Shown here: positions 10,069 to 21,824 of the stretch, piece after piece | Position numbering within the stretch: position 1 is the stretch's first letter | Layout of the letters: every line of letters starts with the position of its first letter | From: Maniola hyperantus | Lineage: Eukaryota > Arthropoda > Insecta > Lepidoptera > Nymphalidae | Direction of reading: 5' to 3' | DNA length: 64,000 nt | Assembly (NCBI RefSeq): GCF_902806685.2 | Contig: NC_048560.1 | Span: forward strand, 2,024,492 to 2,088,491 | Program-made: the position numbers and the translations under genes | Notes under the pieces: generated by a model | The model's database searches: none | The model's input: the letters and a program-made list of their open reading frames with translations, nothing else | What the model was told of the DNA's origin: nothing

Positions 10069-11734
10069 TAAGAAATGAGACAAGATTTTTTATTATTTTA
10101 AAAAACTATAGACAAATTCCTTAATTAATGAGGTCAGTTCGATGTATAAAAATTAAATTACTTAATTTTTTAATATGATTTGAACTGTATTTTATGAATC
10201 ATTTTAATAAAAGTGGTTTTTTTGACTAAAATTTTCGTTCGTCCATAATAATTGGTGGTTGTGTCGTTTATTTTCAATAGATAGGGTTGTCTCGATAAGA
10301 ATTTAATTTTCTTAATATTTTTTGCACTTACAAAAAAAATGGTGTCTAAAATTTGTCTGCTTACTACTTACCTATAGGTATAGTGTATAAATTAACCATA
10401 TATCTACATGTGGTCAATTTATATACCAACTATAGGCAGTTAAATCAGCAAAACAGATCAGATCAGATAATCTCAGTAGGATATTAGGTATCTACCTAAT
10501 ATCGGATGATATTAGGTAGATACCCTACTTTACATAGTAACTAAAAAACAAACAATACCTAGTTGTTTTGAATATAATAAACACAAAACATGTATTTAAA
10601 TGTATACCTATATTAATGAACTGAGGTATTAGGTAAACAATTCACAGTTTTAACATTCTATTGCAAGCAACTTACTTACTTTACAAGACGTGACCCTTGT
10701 AATATCGCATATCCGGTACTTATTGAGCAACACAGTGTATCCGATATTACGAATTTACACAAGTCATAAACAAATACAAATATATATTCTCTTTAATAAT
10801 GAATTTTAGATAAACTAACACTAGGTATAGAAAAACCACATCATTTTATGACTAGGTAATAAACTTCAAGACCCTATTTCAAAAATTCATCATTATTTAG
10901 TGTAAGTACCTACATACACAGTAGGTAGCTATATCATACCTACCTACAGGTATGATACCTATACCTACCTACCTATAGATATGATCACCAATCCAGTTTC
11001 GATCAGAACTCCACGCAGCTTACCCGACCAACAAACACAATTCGTCAGCCCACCCGTTTATAGACATGGGTGGGTTAATGGTTAATTATTAACCAACGCA
11101 ATCTCTGCATCACTGTCTCGAGCACAATATTGATGCTATCGTAATTACCTACTAATAATAATGAGCTTTTAATTAAATAATCTGGTATTTAATCAATTGA
11201 TAAAGATTGCTCTATTTCTTAGATATAAGTAACCTAAGAAAACTGTTGGGATATTTAGAATTTATAGGAAAAATATCAGTAAAAGGAAAAACTTGGACGT
11301 CCTGTTTGAGATATATATTTGAAGTGAGTGAATATGTCATAGAATGTAAAACAAAAAACTCTTAGAAAAAATAAGAATAAGAACATATTTAAATATAAAC
11401 AATTTAGTTTACAGCCAGTTCCAACAAAAACAATAGATAAAATTAGGTAATCTATATTTTTCACTAAACTGATTTGGATAAAATCACTTCTATTGTTTAG
11501 ACGCTTTGCTATGTCCATGGTCAACATCAAGTTGATAGGCTTGTCCACTGACCTCTATTAGGTCATACACGCTGGACTTGCGATTGCCGACCTGTTTTTG
11601 AAGCAACCTGATTTTCGCCAATACCTAATAAGTACCTATGCTGCCGCAAATTGACTGGTCAGCCAACCTCTAACTTAGCGGATGCTAGTGACGATGCAGT
11701 GTAAGATGGAAAAGGGTTAAAAAGTGTCACTTAT
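10069..11734. other. AT-rich stretch with TAGGTA palindromes
   Basis: I see short palindromic tracts of GGTAGATACC / GGTATGATACC type at about 10480-10540 and 10918-10985, and a fragment related to the arms of the 5217-6386 block near 10838. There is no gene. Confidence 0.4.
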
Positions 11735-12083
11735 CATCATCATCTCATTCACTCATTGCTGGCTCACAACTGAGCTCGAATCTCCTCTCAGAATTAGTAG
11801 GTTTCAACACCATAGTCCACCACGTGTTGGTAGACTTCACACACTTTGAGAACTTAGACATACCTACAGGTATCCTCACGATCCCTTCACCGTTAAAACA
11901 AGTGAGGATTTTACTAAGTATCTACTTAGGTACCTACCTACTACTTACTTAAAAAGTTAATACCTGAAAACAACCATACCTAATATTATTAACTCCGAAA
12001 AGTAAGATGTTCGTGCCCGGGATCAAACCCCGGACCACCCGAATAGGAAGCCGAAGTCTTAACCACTAGGCTATCCCCGCTTT
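11735..12083 (-). repeat. SINE-1 copy
   Basis: The reverse-strand head GCGGGGATAGCCTAGTGGTT, a B box visible here as GGGATCAAACCCC, the body and the GAT-rich 3' end at 11735 are all present. The body carries an extra TAGGTACC-rich insertion of roughly 60 bp near 11910-11990. Confidence 0.8.
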
Positions 12084-12549
12084 CATACGTAGCAACCAGC
12101 AATCGAACCCGGACCTTTGCGTCATGACACGTTAAATATTTCAAATTCAAAGGTCAGAGTCAATTCCTTTATTTCCATAAATAAATCAACGTAAAAATCA
12201 TAAAGGACACAAGACGCTCGCCGCGTCCGATGGAATGACTTTAAACTTTTTTTTTAGTCACCTTTTTTTAAAATTCGAATCGAATCACCCAAATTAAGTA
12301 GCCATAAACGGAATCAGCTTCCAAATTTGAATATTTCATTTGTGCTCGTACAAGCGCGTGCTTTGATTTGTGTGTGGTATTGTATGTGTGTGTATGGTGT
12401 AGTGATGTTGTGGGGTTTCAAGACAACATGTATCGATGTTTTCTTTTTAAAAAATATGTTTGAAGAATTCTTTAGTTCCTAGGTATTCTTACCGCGTTAT
12501 ATTTACAAAAGTTATGAACCTTAGTAATTACAATAATGAATTACCTACA
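12084..12549. other. No gene recognised
   Basis: Diverged sequence with a TGTG-rich patch near 12360-12410. Nothing supportable. Confidence 0.35.
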
Positions 12550-12722
12550 GTAGTTGGCAGGAAATATTGTAAATCGACCTTTACAAAGAGATAGCGGTTC
12601 GTAGAGCGTTGTCTCTGTCATTGGGACCGACAAAACGTTAACATTGGCATGAGTGACAAAGACAACGCTCTACGAAGCCGCAATCTCGTTCTAAAGATCG
12701 ATGCACAATACTTATTTCGTAC
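12550..12722. mobile_element. M4 foldback MITE, copy 1
   Basis: The arms contain CGTAGAGCGTTGTCTCTGTC and the inverse GACAACGCTCTACGAAG. Outer parts pair as GCAGGAAATATTGT with ACAATACTTATTTCG. The two arms make up nearly the whole element. Other copies are at 13905, 28857 and 50513. Confidence 0.7.
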
Positions 12723-13650
12723 CAGATTTCTTATTATTAAAAACCAATGTCGACGTATAATATTATGAAGCCGTGGGCATCATCTAATAACACATAAAGG
12801 CCACAAAAGGTAACAAATACACATAAGTAACAATTTCTAAATAGTTGTAAAAAGAGGCATTTTAACATTTCTTCCCTATAACATCCCTTCTCCGGTCATT
12901 CCTTAATTACTGAAGATCATGATCCTGATAAAATCCCAGAGAAGATTAGAATGGGTCAGCTGTTTCTATTTCCTTCTGTCGGCGCCCATTCAAAAGCGAT
13001 GGTGTAGAACTGTCACGAACTCTTTCAGTTGGCCAGACATTCCTGTTGAAAAGCAGCCTCTCCCTCTAAAATTAAAATACACATCTCAATCTGTCGCGTA
13101 CTATACACTTATGCACGTTGCTCATGATTTGAAAAAATCAATAGTTTTAAAGTTTAATGTCGATATCGATAAAACGAATCGCGTCACATCCCTAAGCCTT
13201 TTGTCGAAGCGCGCCGCGCGTTGATAAGGAAACATTTTAAATTAGTAGGAGAAGAAGAGAAAAAATATTTTAAAATTCATTTTTTATTTATATTTTATCG
13301 CGCGCACACAAAACGGGTAGCCGCTTGCTACCAGAACCGATATAAATTATATCATTTTTCACTGCGACAACCCTAACGGACGTAAAAAATGACGTCCCAT
13401 TCAGAACGTTCCAAGTTTGAAAGTTTTGCCGCGTTTTTTATTAGTTTCCGGCCGATGAGATTCCATTATTGAACTTCGACATTCAAAAAGTTTTTATAAG
13501 TCGCTTAGTGTTATTTTAATGCTTGAAATACATTGCTAGTTTTAATAGAGTTTTCGGATATTTTCGTTATAAAAGTAGGAATGTAAGTATGTTTAAGTTT
13601 AAAACGTAAAGCATAAAGATTTTTGATTTGACCTTCGTCGGCTTTTTATC
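12723..13650. other. No gene recognised
   Basis: A 101-codon open frame at 12919-13224 (+) shows no domain, signal or family resemblance, so I do not call it a gene. The rest is AT-rich. Confidence 0.4.
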
Positions 13651-13871
13651 TAAATATATAAAAGGAAAAGGTGACTGACTGACTGACTGATCTATCAACG
13701 CAAAGCTCAAACCAAACTACTTACTGGACGGATCGGGCTGAAATTTGGCATGCAGATAGTTATTATGACGTAGACATCCGCTAAGAAAGAATTTTCGAGA
13801 ATTCAACCCCTAAGGGGGTAAAATAGGGTTTCGGTGTAGCCCATGCGGACGAAGTCGCGAGCATAAGCTAG
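13651..13871 (-). repeat. RTE-A tail
   Basis: Reading the - strand: the head GCTTATGCTCGCGACTTCGT, then CCCCTTAGGGGTTGAATT, TGACGTCATAATA-like sequence, CAGCCCGATCCGTCCAGTA, GTCAGTCAGTCA and the end TTTTATATATTTAGAT. This is one of about 16 copies in the window. It is best read as the 3' end of an RTE-type LINE, or a SINE using it, truncated at the same place many times. Confidence 0.75.
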
Positions 13872-13904
13872 TTCTCTATAGTTCCAGTAGGTACAGTAAC
13901 AGAA

Positions 13905-14072
13905 CACGAGTAGGCAAGAAATATTGCACATCGAACTTTTGAATGAGATAACGATTTGGTTGTCTCTGTCTCTGTCTTTGAGACCGACGAAACGGCACAC
14001 AGGTATGAGTGACAGAGACGGCACTCCACGAAGGCGATATCTCTTTCTAAAGTGCAATATTTCGTGCCGCGT
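13905..14072. mobile_element. M4 foldback MITE, copy 2
   Basis: GCAAGAAATATTGCACATCG at the left pairs with AGTGCAATATTTCGTGCC at the right, with the family's GAGTGACAGAGAC centre. Confidence 0.7.
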
Positions 14073-14108
14073 AATGTACCTACCTATTTACAGACCTCTA
14101 AAGAAGTG

Positions 14109-14192
14109 GCGTCTAAGGCCAAACCCTTCTCATACTGAGAGGAGACCTCTGTAGTGAGCCGGTTATGGGTTGATCTTGATGATGATGATGAA
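14109..14192 (+). repeat. SINE-1 3' fragment
   Basis: CCAAACCCTTCTCATACTGA to GTGAGCCGGTTATGGGTTGA and a GATGATGATG tail. The 5' part is missing. Confidence 0.75.
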
Positions 14193-14590
14193 AGGTGTAG
14201 CTACGCATTCCCCCAGATAAAGTAGGTTTCACAATAAAATAGTTCTCAAGAAAGCAAGCGTAATTTATACATGATACCCATTTGATAGCTAATTGATATT
14301 GCGCTGGGGTGACCACGCTTAAGGCGAAAGAATTTCTAGTTTATAAAATAACGTAAAAATAACACTTTATAATCATAATTCACTTTGAATGATGACATGT
14401 GTAATTTTGGACTATTTTAATTACACTCATTTTATATATATAAAGATGTGATATTTGAATTTCAATATACTTAATTATTATTTACCAACTTAATTTATAA
14501 AAGACATTTTTATTTTTTATCTTCATATTAGCTGTAAATTACATAATAAGTATTCAAAATGATTAATTACACTTAAACTATTGAATACAG

Positions 14591-14711
14591 CTGAATTTGT
14601 GCGATTCTTGTTGCAACAATGCATTGTAGCCAATAGTGAGCGAGCGTTAACCAATCAGAGATGATTGCGATCGTGACATTGTAGCTGTCATTCTCCCGCA
14701 ATCGCGCAGCG
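14591..14711 (+). mobile_element. M10 MITE fragment
   Basis: TTGTGCGATTCTTGTTGCAA to CGTGACATTGTAGCTGTCA matches the fuller copies at 39679, 48224 and 49373. Both outer ends are missing or diverged. Confidence 0.65.
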
Positions 14712-15250
14712 TGTACCTATAATACGCGTCTGACAAGTCTCCTTGATTCTTAGTCTGAGTGGTCACACTAATATAACCATAAATTCTAAATCTCTCGGCT
14801 ACCGTACGCCATATTGGATAGTTTATGGCAATCATATCGTTACGAGATTAGTTAGAAAATAATAAAACCTCATGTTTACGACGCCCAAGTGATAGCTGTC
14901 ACATAATCTAGCACCCAAGAACCATTTGGAGGCCGATTTTTGGCAAAACATTTCGTCTCCTATAATTTTATCGCCGTCGATGACAACGTTTTAATTTACG
15001 ACTAATTTTTATGCTGATGGATTCTAAATGTGTTCTCATCTTTATAACATTATTTTTTAAAACGATTATTGTATTTATTTTTAATTAATACGTCGTGTCT
15101 ATAAATATTTAATTAATTTTTTAACTCCAAAAAGTTTCACTTTGCCTATAAAAAATAATAATTTTGATCTGCGGTTTCTATAATAACACCTTGGTTGGCT
15201 ATTAGAAAACTTGACCACTATCTACTCGTGTGACTCGACGATATAAAATA
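14712..15250. other. No gene recognised
   Basis: AT-rich and unique-looking. No feature. Confidence 0.35.
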
Positions 15251-15406
15251 CAGTGCGACAAGGCTCTCTTGGCACTTGAATGACATTGACAGGGGGGCGC
15301 TGTTGGAGAACAAATGCTTAGAATATTCAAACAAGAACAAAGGGGACACTTGATGGCCACGTTAGTTCAGATTTTCGCCACGCGCCAAGATAGCCTTGTC
15401 GCACTG
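15251..15406. mobile_element. M-TC MITE (156 bp), copy 1
   Basis: CAGTGCGACAAGGCTCTCTT at the left is inverted at the right as AAGATAGCCTTGTCGCACTG. TA flanks both sides (15249-15250 and 15407-15408). The other copy at 38006-38161 is also 156 bp, TA-flanked and inverted relative to this one. This is the hallmark of a Tc1/mariner-derived MITE. Confidence 0.85.
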
Positions 15407-15408
15407 TA

Positions 15409-16155
15409 GCTGCTATCGTTTTTTTGGCTTTACACAGATTAGCCAATTGTCAATTTTGTTCTATCATTTATATTTCGATCGTGAAACTAGTAAGTAGCTA
15501 CTTGTGATGTTGAATTTGGGATTCGATATTTGACTAAAATCAAATTTCGAACTCCAGAATGTTTGTATCATAGAGTTGTTAATAAACACTAAGTTTGTAT
15601 CGCGTACGTTTCTTAAAATGTCATATTTTTTACCTACGACAAATTGATATGTAACGGATACAGTGGTAATCTAAATTGAGCTTCAATTCCTGGCGCATTT
15701 GGTTAATTTTTGTCTGATTACTTTTGTAGTTACGTCATTTTGACATAGTTTAAGGACGATTGTAAAGATTGTAAATGTCGTTGGTTTTGTCCAGCTAATG
15801 AAGGAGGATAAATATGGATACGTCACTTATAATGAATGGCTTGTATTAATTTTGCATTTTTTTTTACAAAAATGTGAAAATCATAATCAACAAAACATTT
15901 TTTGCGGTTTAACAATAAAAAACTCAGACAGGTAGCTAAATAATTATTAATGTGTAATTTGTGAAATAAGTACCTACCTATCACTACTTTTAAATTTTAT
16001 CGCACAATTTTATTGTTTAGATAGGTAGCTAGGTACATTATAGCTTCTGAAGAAGCAAGGAACGGGTTTTCGGTGTAATAAAACTTTGATTTGATTAATG
16101 GTCGAGCAAATGAACATAAAAATATGAGTAGCGTTCCGTTGTTCATTATGTTTTT
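15409..16155. other. No gene recognised
   Basis: AT-rich. A LINE-like tail AATAAAACTTTGATTTGATT occurs at about 16076-16095. Nothing else. Confidence 0.4.
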
Positions 16156-16440
16156 AGGATTCCGTATCTCCAGAAAGCAAAGAAACCCGTATAGGATCAC
16201 TTCGTTGTCTGTCTGTCTGTCTACCGTGTCTGTCAAGATAACCTATAGGATTCTTCCTGTTGACCTAGAATCATGAAATTTAGCATGTAGGTCTTTTACC
16301 AAAAGTAGGTACAGGGAAAAATCCGAAAACCGTGAATTTGCAGTTAGTAAGTACACCACAAAAATGAAACCAAAAAGTGTTAAGTATTTCTTATACAATG
16401 GTAGGTATGGAACCCTTCGTGTACGAGTCCGACTCGATTA
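16156..16440 (-). repeat. Rep-D fragment
   Basis: AGGATTCCGTATCTCCAGAA, TATAGGATCACTTCGTTGTC, GTCTGTCTGTC and GACCTAGAATCATGAAATTT follow the Rep-D order. It is truncated before the GGCCGG end. Confidence 0.7.
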
Positions 16441-16449
16441 GACTGCTTT

Positions 16450-16937
16450 AAGGGTGCCGTACCTCAAAAGGAGAAAAGGGATCCTTATAGGATCACTTTA
16501 TTATCTGTCTGTCTCTGTCCGTCAGTCAGTCTGTCTGTCTACATCCCGTTGTCCTAGAATTAAGTATAAAAGGCAGGTATAATTAGGTCTTATAGCACAA
16601 GTAAAGTAAAAAAACCGAAAACCGTGAATTTGTGATTACATCAGACTGATCTATCAACACACAGCTCAAACCACTGGATGGATCGGGCTGAAATTTGGTA
16701 TGCAGACAGTTATTATGACGTAGCCATCCGCTAAGAAAGGATTTTTGAAAATTCTACTCCTAAGGGGGTAAAAATGGGGGCTGAAATTTGTGTAGTCCAC
16801 ACGGACGAAGTCGCGAGCTAAGCTAGTCATAGATCATTAACTTGCAGTGTTCTACATAAAAGTGTTAGGTGTACCATCTTCTACGACGGTACGGAACCCT
16901 GCGTGTGCGAGTCGAGACTCGCACTTGACCGGTTTTT
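16450..16937 (-). repeat. Rep-D copy split by an RTE-A tail
   Basis: It starts GGGTGCCGTACCTCAAAAGG and resumes after 16828 with the end TACGGAACCCTGCGTGTGCG ... CACTTGACCGGTTTTT. The RTE-A tail at 16643-16828 sits in between. Confidence 0.7.
16643..16828 (-). repeat. RTE-A tail nested in Rep-D
   Basis: TGATCTATCAACACACAGCT to GGACGAAGTCGCGAGCTAAG. The TTTATATA terminus is missing. Confidence 0.7.
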
Positions 16938-17070
16938 AATTTGAATTTCAAATAGATATAGGTCCAATTTTGTTTTACATACTGATATAAAAATACAGTT
17001 AGATTTTATTGCTGTTTTCACAGAGTTTGTAGATCGTATTAAAATTACGACTTAAATAATTATGTACGAA

Positions 17071-17152
17071 GACCTCCCTGGTGCAGCAGCGCAGCGATTG
17101 CGCTGTGGTCTTATAAGTGGAATGATCCGGGTTCGATTCCCGGCGGAGGCGA
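17071..17152 (+). repeat. SINE-2 head (tRNA-like)
   Basis: GACCTCCCTGGTGCAGCAGC and GGGTTCGATTCCCGGCGGAG give A- and B-box-like elements and a folded acceptor end (CCTCC ... GGAGG), so this resembles a whole tRNA. The family is also seen as SINE heads at 23069 and 48199, so I call it SINE-derived and not a tRNA gene. Confidence 0.6.
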
Positions 17153-17185
17153 TTTTAAAATTTAAAGGTGCTTGCGAAATTGTCT

Positions 17186-17290
17186 CTGAAGCGGTGATAA
17201 CCTAGTGTTGAAGATTTTAACCTCCTATTTGAACGGGGTTTGATCCCGGGCACGCATCTCTAACTTTTCAGATCTACTTCGAACATTTAG
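17186..17290 (+). repeat. SINE-1 head fragment
   Basis: GGTGATAACCTAGTGTTG ... GGGGTTTGATCCCGGGCACG, then CATCTCTAACTTTTC. It is 3' truncated. Confidence 0.65.
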
Positions 17291-17354
17291 TAAAGAGGAA
17301 TGTTTGAAGCAAAATTCCTGTACTAAGTAATTGTGCTTGACATTACTATCTACC

Positions 17355-17515
17355 TGATTCTAGGTCAACGGGAAGTAGGTACCTTTAGGTACTTACTTAT
17401 GCTTAAGTAGTTTTGATTCCCTTGATGGTTCTTGACAGACACGACAGACAGACACATTAACGCAGTGATCCTATAGGGGTTTCTTTTTTTTCTAGAGATA
17501 CGGAAGCCTAATACT
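17355..17515 (+). repeat. Rep-D 3' fragment
   Basis: GATTCTAGGTCAACGGGAAG, GACAGACAGACAC, GTGATCCTATAGGGG and ACGGAAGCCTAA in the Rep-D order. Confidence 0.65.
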
Positions 17516-18054
17516 TAAATCTTTTAAACATATTTTAAATAAAAACAGTTTGTAAATAAACATGTTATAAAAACAGTTTTTTGCAACCCTGGTTGGTAGG
17601 TACCTACTACATACCTAGAGATAGTTTCCCTACTCTGTGTCGTCACAGTTAGATAACTAGAGTTAGGGAACCTGTAACAAAACGTCAACCCATACTGTGT
17701 GCCCATACCTACCCATCGTTGAATCCGGGGTCACAAACCGAGAGTTCCCTCACTCTAGTTCATTCTAGAATCGTGGCCTCGACATATCCACACTAGTATC
17801 AACCCGCGGTCTCAGTGAGAAACCTATATTTTAAATATGGAATTAGATACTTTTTTTTTACTTTTCAGTGCATCGCATCGCGTCATGAATTTATGATATT
17901 TTGTCGGCTGTTTTATCTTCGCGGCGGCGGCGGCGGCCATTTTTATGCGCTTTTTAATTTTAAGACCTAGGAATATGTCCAAGCACCACCAATATCACCG
18001 GGTTACGGGTATTATTACCAACGCCAATAATGATAATAGAAATAATAGATATTT
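17516..18054. other. Unique-looking region with (CGG)n patch
   Basis: No coding signal. At about 17925-17955 a CGGCGGCGGCGG run is followed by CCATTTTTATGCGC, in otherwise AT-rich DNA without repeat matches. It is a possible regulatory element, unproven. Confidence 0.3.
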
Positions 18055-18140
18055 ACCGGGCTGAGTTTGTTGTGGGCTTCTTCTCAGATCAGGGCGCGTT
18101 TGGAACCCTCGTCGCTTTAGTTTTAAGTTTACGTAAAACG
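18055..18140 (+). repeat. LINE 3' UTR fragment (family J)
   Basis: GAGTTTGTTGTGGGCTTCTT and GGGCGCGTTTGGAACCCTCG also occur at 54371 and 62912. It looks like the 3' end of a lepidopteran non-LTR element. Confidence 0.6.
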
Positions 18141-19349
18141 CACTGCTTAACACGTTCAATGCGGCGTAATATTTTCCTGTCTTACTCGCAGTGCGTTACA
18201 AGGAAAATCTGACTGGTACATTGACTAAAATCTAGTGCGTTACCAGACATAAACGATTTGTACATACACCTCCATTATCAAGGCTTTATTTCCTCAAAAA
18301 ACCTAAGTAAGACCATTTTAATATTATTAGAGGATAGTATATGAGTCAAACTATCATGATGTGACTTAGCTTGAGCGTATAGCATGTATTTTAGAAAATA
18401 TAAGGCTTTTAAAATCCCAGACAATTTTACCTGGTGGAGCGCCTGCAGAACTAGCAACAAAAGAAGTATCGACTGACGATTAGTGATGGGACTGTTATTA
18501 AAATAAAAATATCGATGTCATACTTTTATTTTATAATTAGTGAAAACTACATAATATATTAGTAATTTGTATAACAAGTGCATAAAACGAGCAATTTTAT
18601 GCCCCAGTTATTTACTTTGCTTTCCATTTAGATTGCAAGGAAATGAAAGTGATATTCTTACTAAAATATGACTAATAAAAATTTCAATTCGAACAATTTT
18701 ATATTTTTAATAATGAATTCACGGTAAATAATATAATTAAGTTATATGGTGATTCTCTTTTATCATTAGGACAAAGGAAAATTATAATTATAAAAATATC
18801 GTATTTAAAACTCGGATTTTCTTATTTGATGGAGATATTGTTAATGGTCTATTGTTTTGGATTTTTTGCTGCCCAGAAATCATCATTGTTTTCATCAGTA
18901 ACAAGTTGCAGCATCCGACGTGACCGTTTCATGATTAGTCACACACACAATTATAATTTTATACCTATTTTTTCCGCGAAAATGATAATACCATAATAAT
19001 CGATATACGTACTGCTTCTTGAATGCACTATCGCTCACTGAAGGTGTTTCGCCTGTTCCCGTGGTGCTATACCAGACACGTACGTACAAGCCGCATATGA
19101 CTGGCACCGCACACAGCAAATTTTTTTTCCTTCTGGTGCTAACCAGACAAATGTGACTTGTACAGATTAAATAGTTTAAAATGCTAGGCTTTGAGGAGGA
19201 AATCAAAAATATATATTTATCTCTTACCTACTCACAAGGTTTCATAGTAAAAGTGCCCCCGCACCACAGGAAAAAACACAACAACTAGTCGCCGCACCAG
19301 CTGAAAGTCACATACAAGTCGACGTTGACCGGTACCGCACGCAACGTGT
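18141..19349. other. AT-rich stretch, nothing recognised
   Basis: I see no gene or repeat I can support. A 103-codon antisense frame at 18895-19206 shows no family features. Confidence 0.4.
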
Positions 19350-19516
19350 TAAACTACTGGACGAATCAGGCTGAAATTCGGCATGCAGATAGATCTATTA
19401 TGACGTAGACATCCGCTAAGAAATGATTTTTGAAAATACAACCCGTAAGGGGGTAAAATAGAGGTTCGAATTTGTAGTCCATGCGGATGAAGTCGCGGAA
19501 ATACTTAAGCTAGTCA
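19350..19516 (-). repeat. RTE-A tail, truncated
   Basis: It runs from ACTACTGGACGAATCAGGCT to a diverged GATGAAGTCGCGG and AAGCTAGT. The GTCA repeat and terminus are missing. Confidence 0.7.
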
Positions 19517-19857
19517 ATAGGACTAGAACCCAGGGCAGTGCACTTTATCTACAATATTAAAAAAAAAAAAATTGAAAAAAGAATCACTTGTCATTTGTGA
19601 TCATTGATGTTGGATATTATCATTAGGCTTAGGACACACAGCCTATTGTGTATTCTTGCAAATTATTTGACGCTTTGTCAAAAACAATGCGAAGTAGGAT
19701 TAGGGTATTTGTCACCTCCTTTTAATTATTCATTTAACGTTATTTTACCTGTTGCTAGATACCAGTTTACGTATTTATGTGTAATTTCTTTAGAAATTGT
19801 GATTTTTATCTACTGCGATCTAGAAATGCCCAGAGTCAGGGTTGTCACGCATAGGTC

Positions 19858-20020
19858 AAACTACTGGATGGATCGGGCTAAAATTTGGGATGCAGATAGC
19901 TATTATGACGTAAGCATCCGCTAAAAACAGGATGTTTGAAAATTCAACCCCTAAGGGGGTGAAATAGGGGTTTGGAATTTGTATAGTCCATGCGGACCAA
20001 GTCACGAGCATAAGCTAGTT
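19858..20020 (-). repeat. RTE-A tail, truncated
   Basis: AAACTACTGGATGGATCGGG to ACGAGCATAAGCTAGTT, truncated at the same end as the copy 500 bp upstream. Confidence 0.7.
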
Positions 20021-21100
20021 TATTTTAAAAGCTTTTAGGTATATCCAGCTTTAAAAATGCTGTTAGTGAGATACATAGAGATGTCTGGCTGTTAGGGAAA
20101 AATGTCTAGCATTAGGCTACGTCGTATAACGTCGATTCCTGTTCTTTAAGTGCATGACCGGCGACAGCCCTACACCCAAAACAGCTCGGTACGTATTTAT
20201 ACCAGTGATATGTCAACCTTTGTATCAATGGATAGGCTGAAGAATTGTAATTTTTTCTTGGAAAAACGGACGGATTAACTTCGGGTTTGTGAAGTTTCTC
20301 ACTCGGTGATCTAGCATTTTCCACGTATTTAGCTTGGTAGAACTTACCTACCTTATAAAAGTTTCTGATTCTGTTGTTATTGTACCTAGTTAGGTAGGTA
20401 CCTAAGACTTTGGAAATTCACCATGTACTTACCTACCTAGTGACTAGTCATCAAGTTACTTGATTCAAGTACTTAATACCACTACCGGTCAGTAAGTTGC
20501 CTAACCTAGGTAAGAGGTAGGTAAGTGTAGAATAAATAGATAATTTTTATTTTTGTGTTGGGCAATAAATTTTTTTTTACGATGACAAATCCCTTGACTG
20601 CAGTCTCATTTGGTGGTAGGTGACCATGCAATCTAAGATGGAAGCAGGCTCAATTGGAACTTGGAATGGGTCTTCTGTTAGATATAGATAATAATGTGTA
20701 AGGAGAATAGGTATCTGATCATGATAGATAGGTATAGATATACCTACCTACTAGCTGTTACCTGTGATTTCGACTGGGTTGAATTTAATTTTTTCACTTT
20801 GTTAGATAAGTAGTAGGTAGGTAGGTAAGTAGGTATATTTGTGTGTTTGTTTGTGGCATCGTAGCGTTCAAACGGATAGACCGACTTTTTATTTTCAATT
20901 CTTCATTATATGAGCTAGATAGCCTCTAGGCCAATCTTAATTTTTAACTCTTACATAGGTTTCTCTTAAAAACAACTTATTGATGATAGCAACTTAACAC
21001 ATCCAATCAATATTAAACACAACAAATAAGCTTCGAATAAAAAACAAAAACTTTTATTCTAACAAATTAAGTGTTATTACTTAAACGATTGCAAAAAAAT
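20021..21100. other. No gene recognised; TAGG-rich
   Basis: A fragment resembling the SINE-2 tail (CTTGACTGCAGTCTCATTTG) lies at about 20592-20660. The remainder is AT- and TAGGTA-rich. Confidence 0.4.
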
Positions 21101-21359
21101 AAATGAAGTGTAAACTTGAAAGTGTTGAAAATGGCTCCACCATTCGCCACCGTCTGTGGCACGTGCTACGGCCCGTAACGCCCATAAAACAAAGAGCTCT
21201 ACGATTCTACCACAATGGCCGACGACCCACACTAATCACGCCTTTATTCCACCCACCACACCATAAAACTACCGATCTCACTTACAGGTAATCAAAAAAC
21301 TGTCGCCAAATAGATAAAAATAGATAATAAACAGAGGTTTTTTCTCTTTTTTACCTGAA

Positions 21360-21824
21360 AAACTGTGCGGGGCCTAGGGAGGGGCGGAGACGCGGGGGGC
21401 GACTCCGCGCGGCAGTCTCGCATCGACTGCGAACGCGTGTGTCGACTCGCGCATAGGACAATCGAAAAATCGAATACGGACTGTGTGTTCTGTGCATTAC
21501 AATTACTTTTTTCTTTTCTTTTTTAACCCGAGCGGCCTAGTAGACAACGAATTTAAGTTTAGAAACCCAACATTTAAATTACTATTAAAAAGTATTTATT
21601 GTTTTTTTTTTCACCGCACTCTGTCAAGGACGCGTAATTAGGAAATTTTTATGGCGATTAAAGTGCGTTTTTTATATCGATAAGATAATAATAATTATTA
21701 TTGTAAAAAACGTCACCTGTGTGGCGTAACGTGTCCAGTGATCGATTGATTTTATAGATTTTCTTTGGTGGTCAAGTGCAGTTTACACTGAATTGTGTGC
21801 CAGTTTGGATTTTAGTGCGAAGAG
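21360..21824 (+). promoter_or_regulatory. Candidate promoter and non-coding first exon
   Basis: A GC/CpG-dense core at 21366-21460, with GGGAGGGGCGGAGACGCG, sits in AT-rich DNA and matches no repeat in the window. An insect-type initiator CAGT occurs at 21413. No ATG-led frame of note follows, and a textbook donor AGAG|GTAAGT lies at 21824/21825. That is what a 5' UTR exon looks like. It is on the same strand as the otd exon at 61406, whose acceptor requires an upstream exon, but the pairing is inference. Confidence 0.4.

Noticed and set aside
12919..13224. 101-codon frame on the + strand
   Set aside because: No domain, no splice context, no family resemblance; length is within chance in 64 kb.
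17071..17152. Possible tRNA gene
   Set aside because: It has A/B-box-like elements, but the same head recurs in SINE-2 copies and the arms do not pair cleanly enough for a real tRNA.
19604..19924. 106-codon frame
   Set aside because: Its C-terminal third is translated RTE-A tail; the rest is AT-rich sequence.
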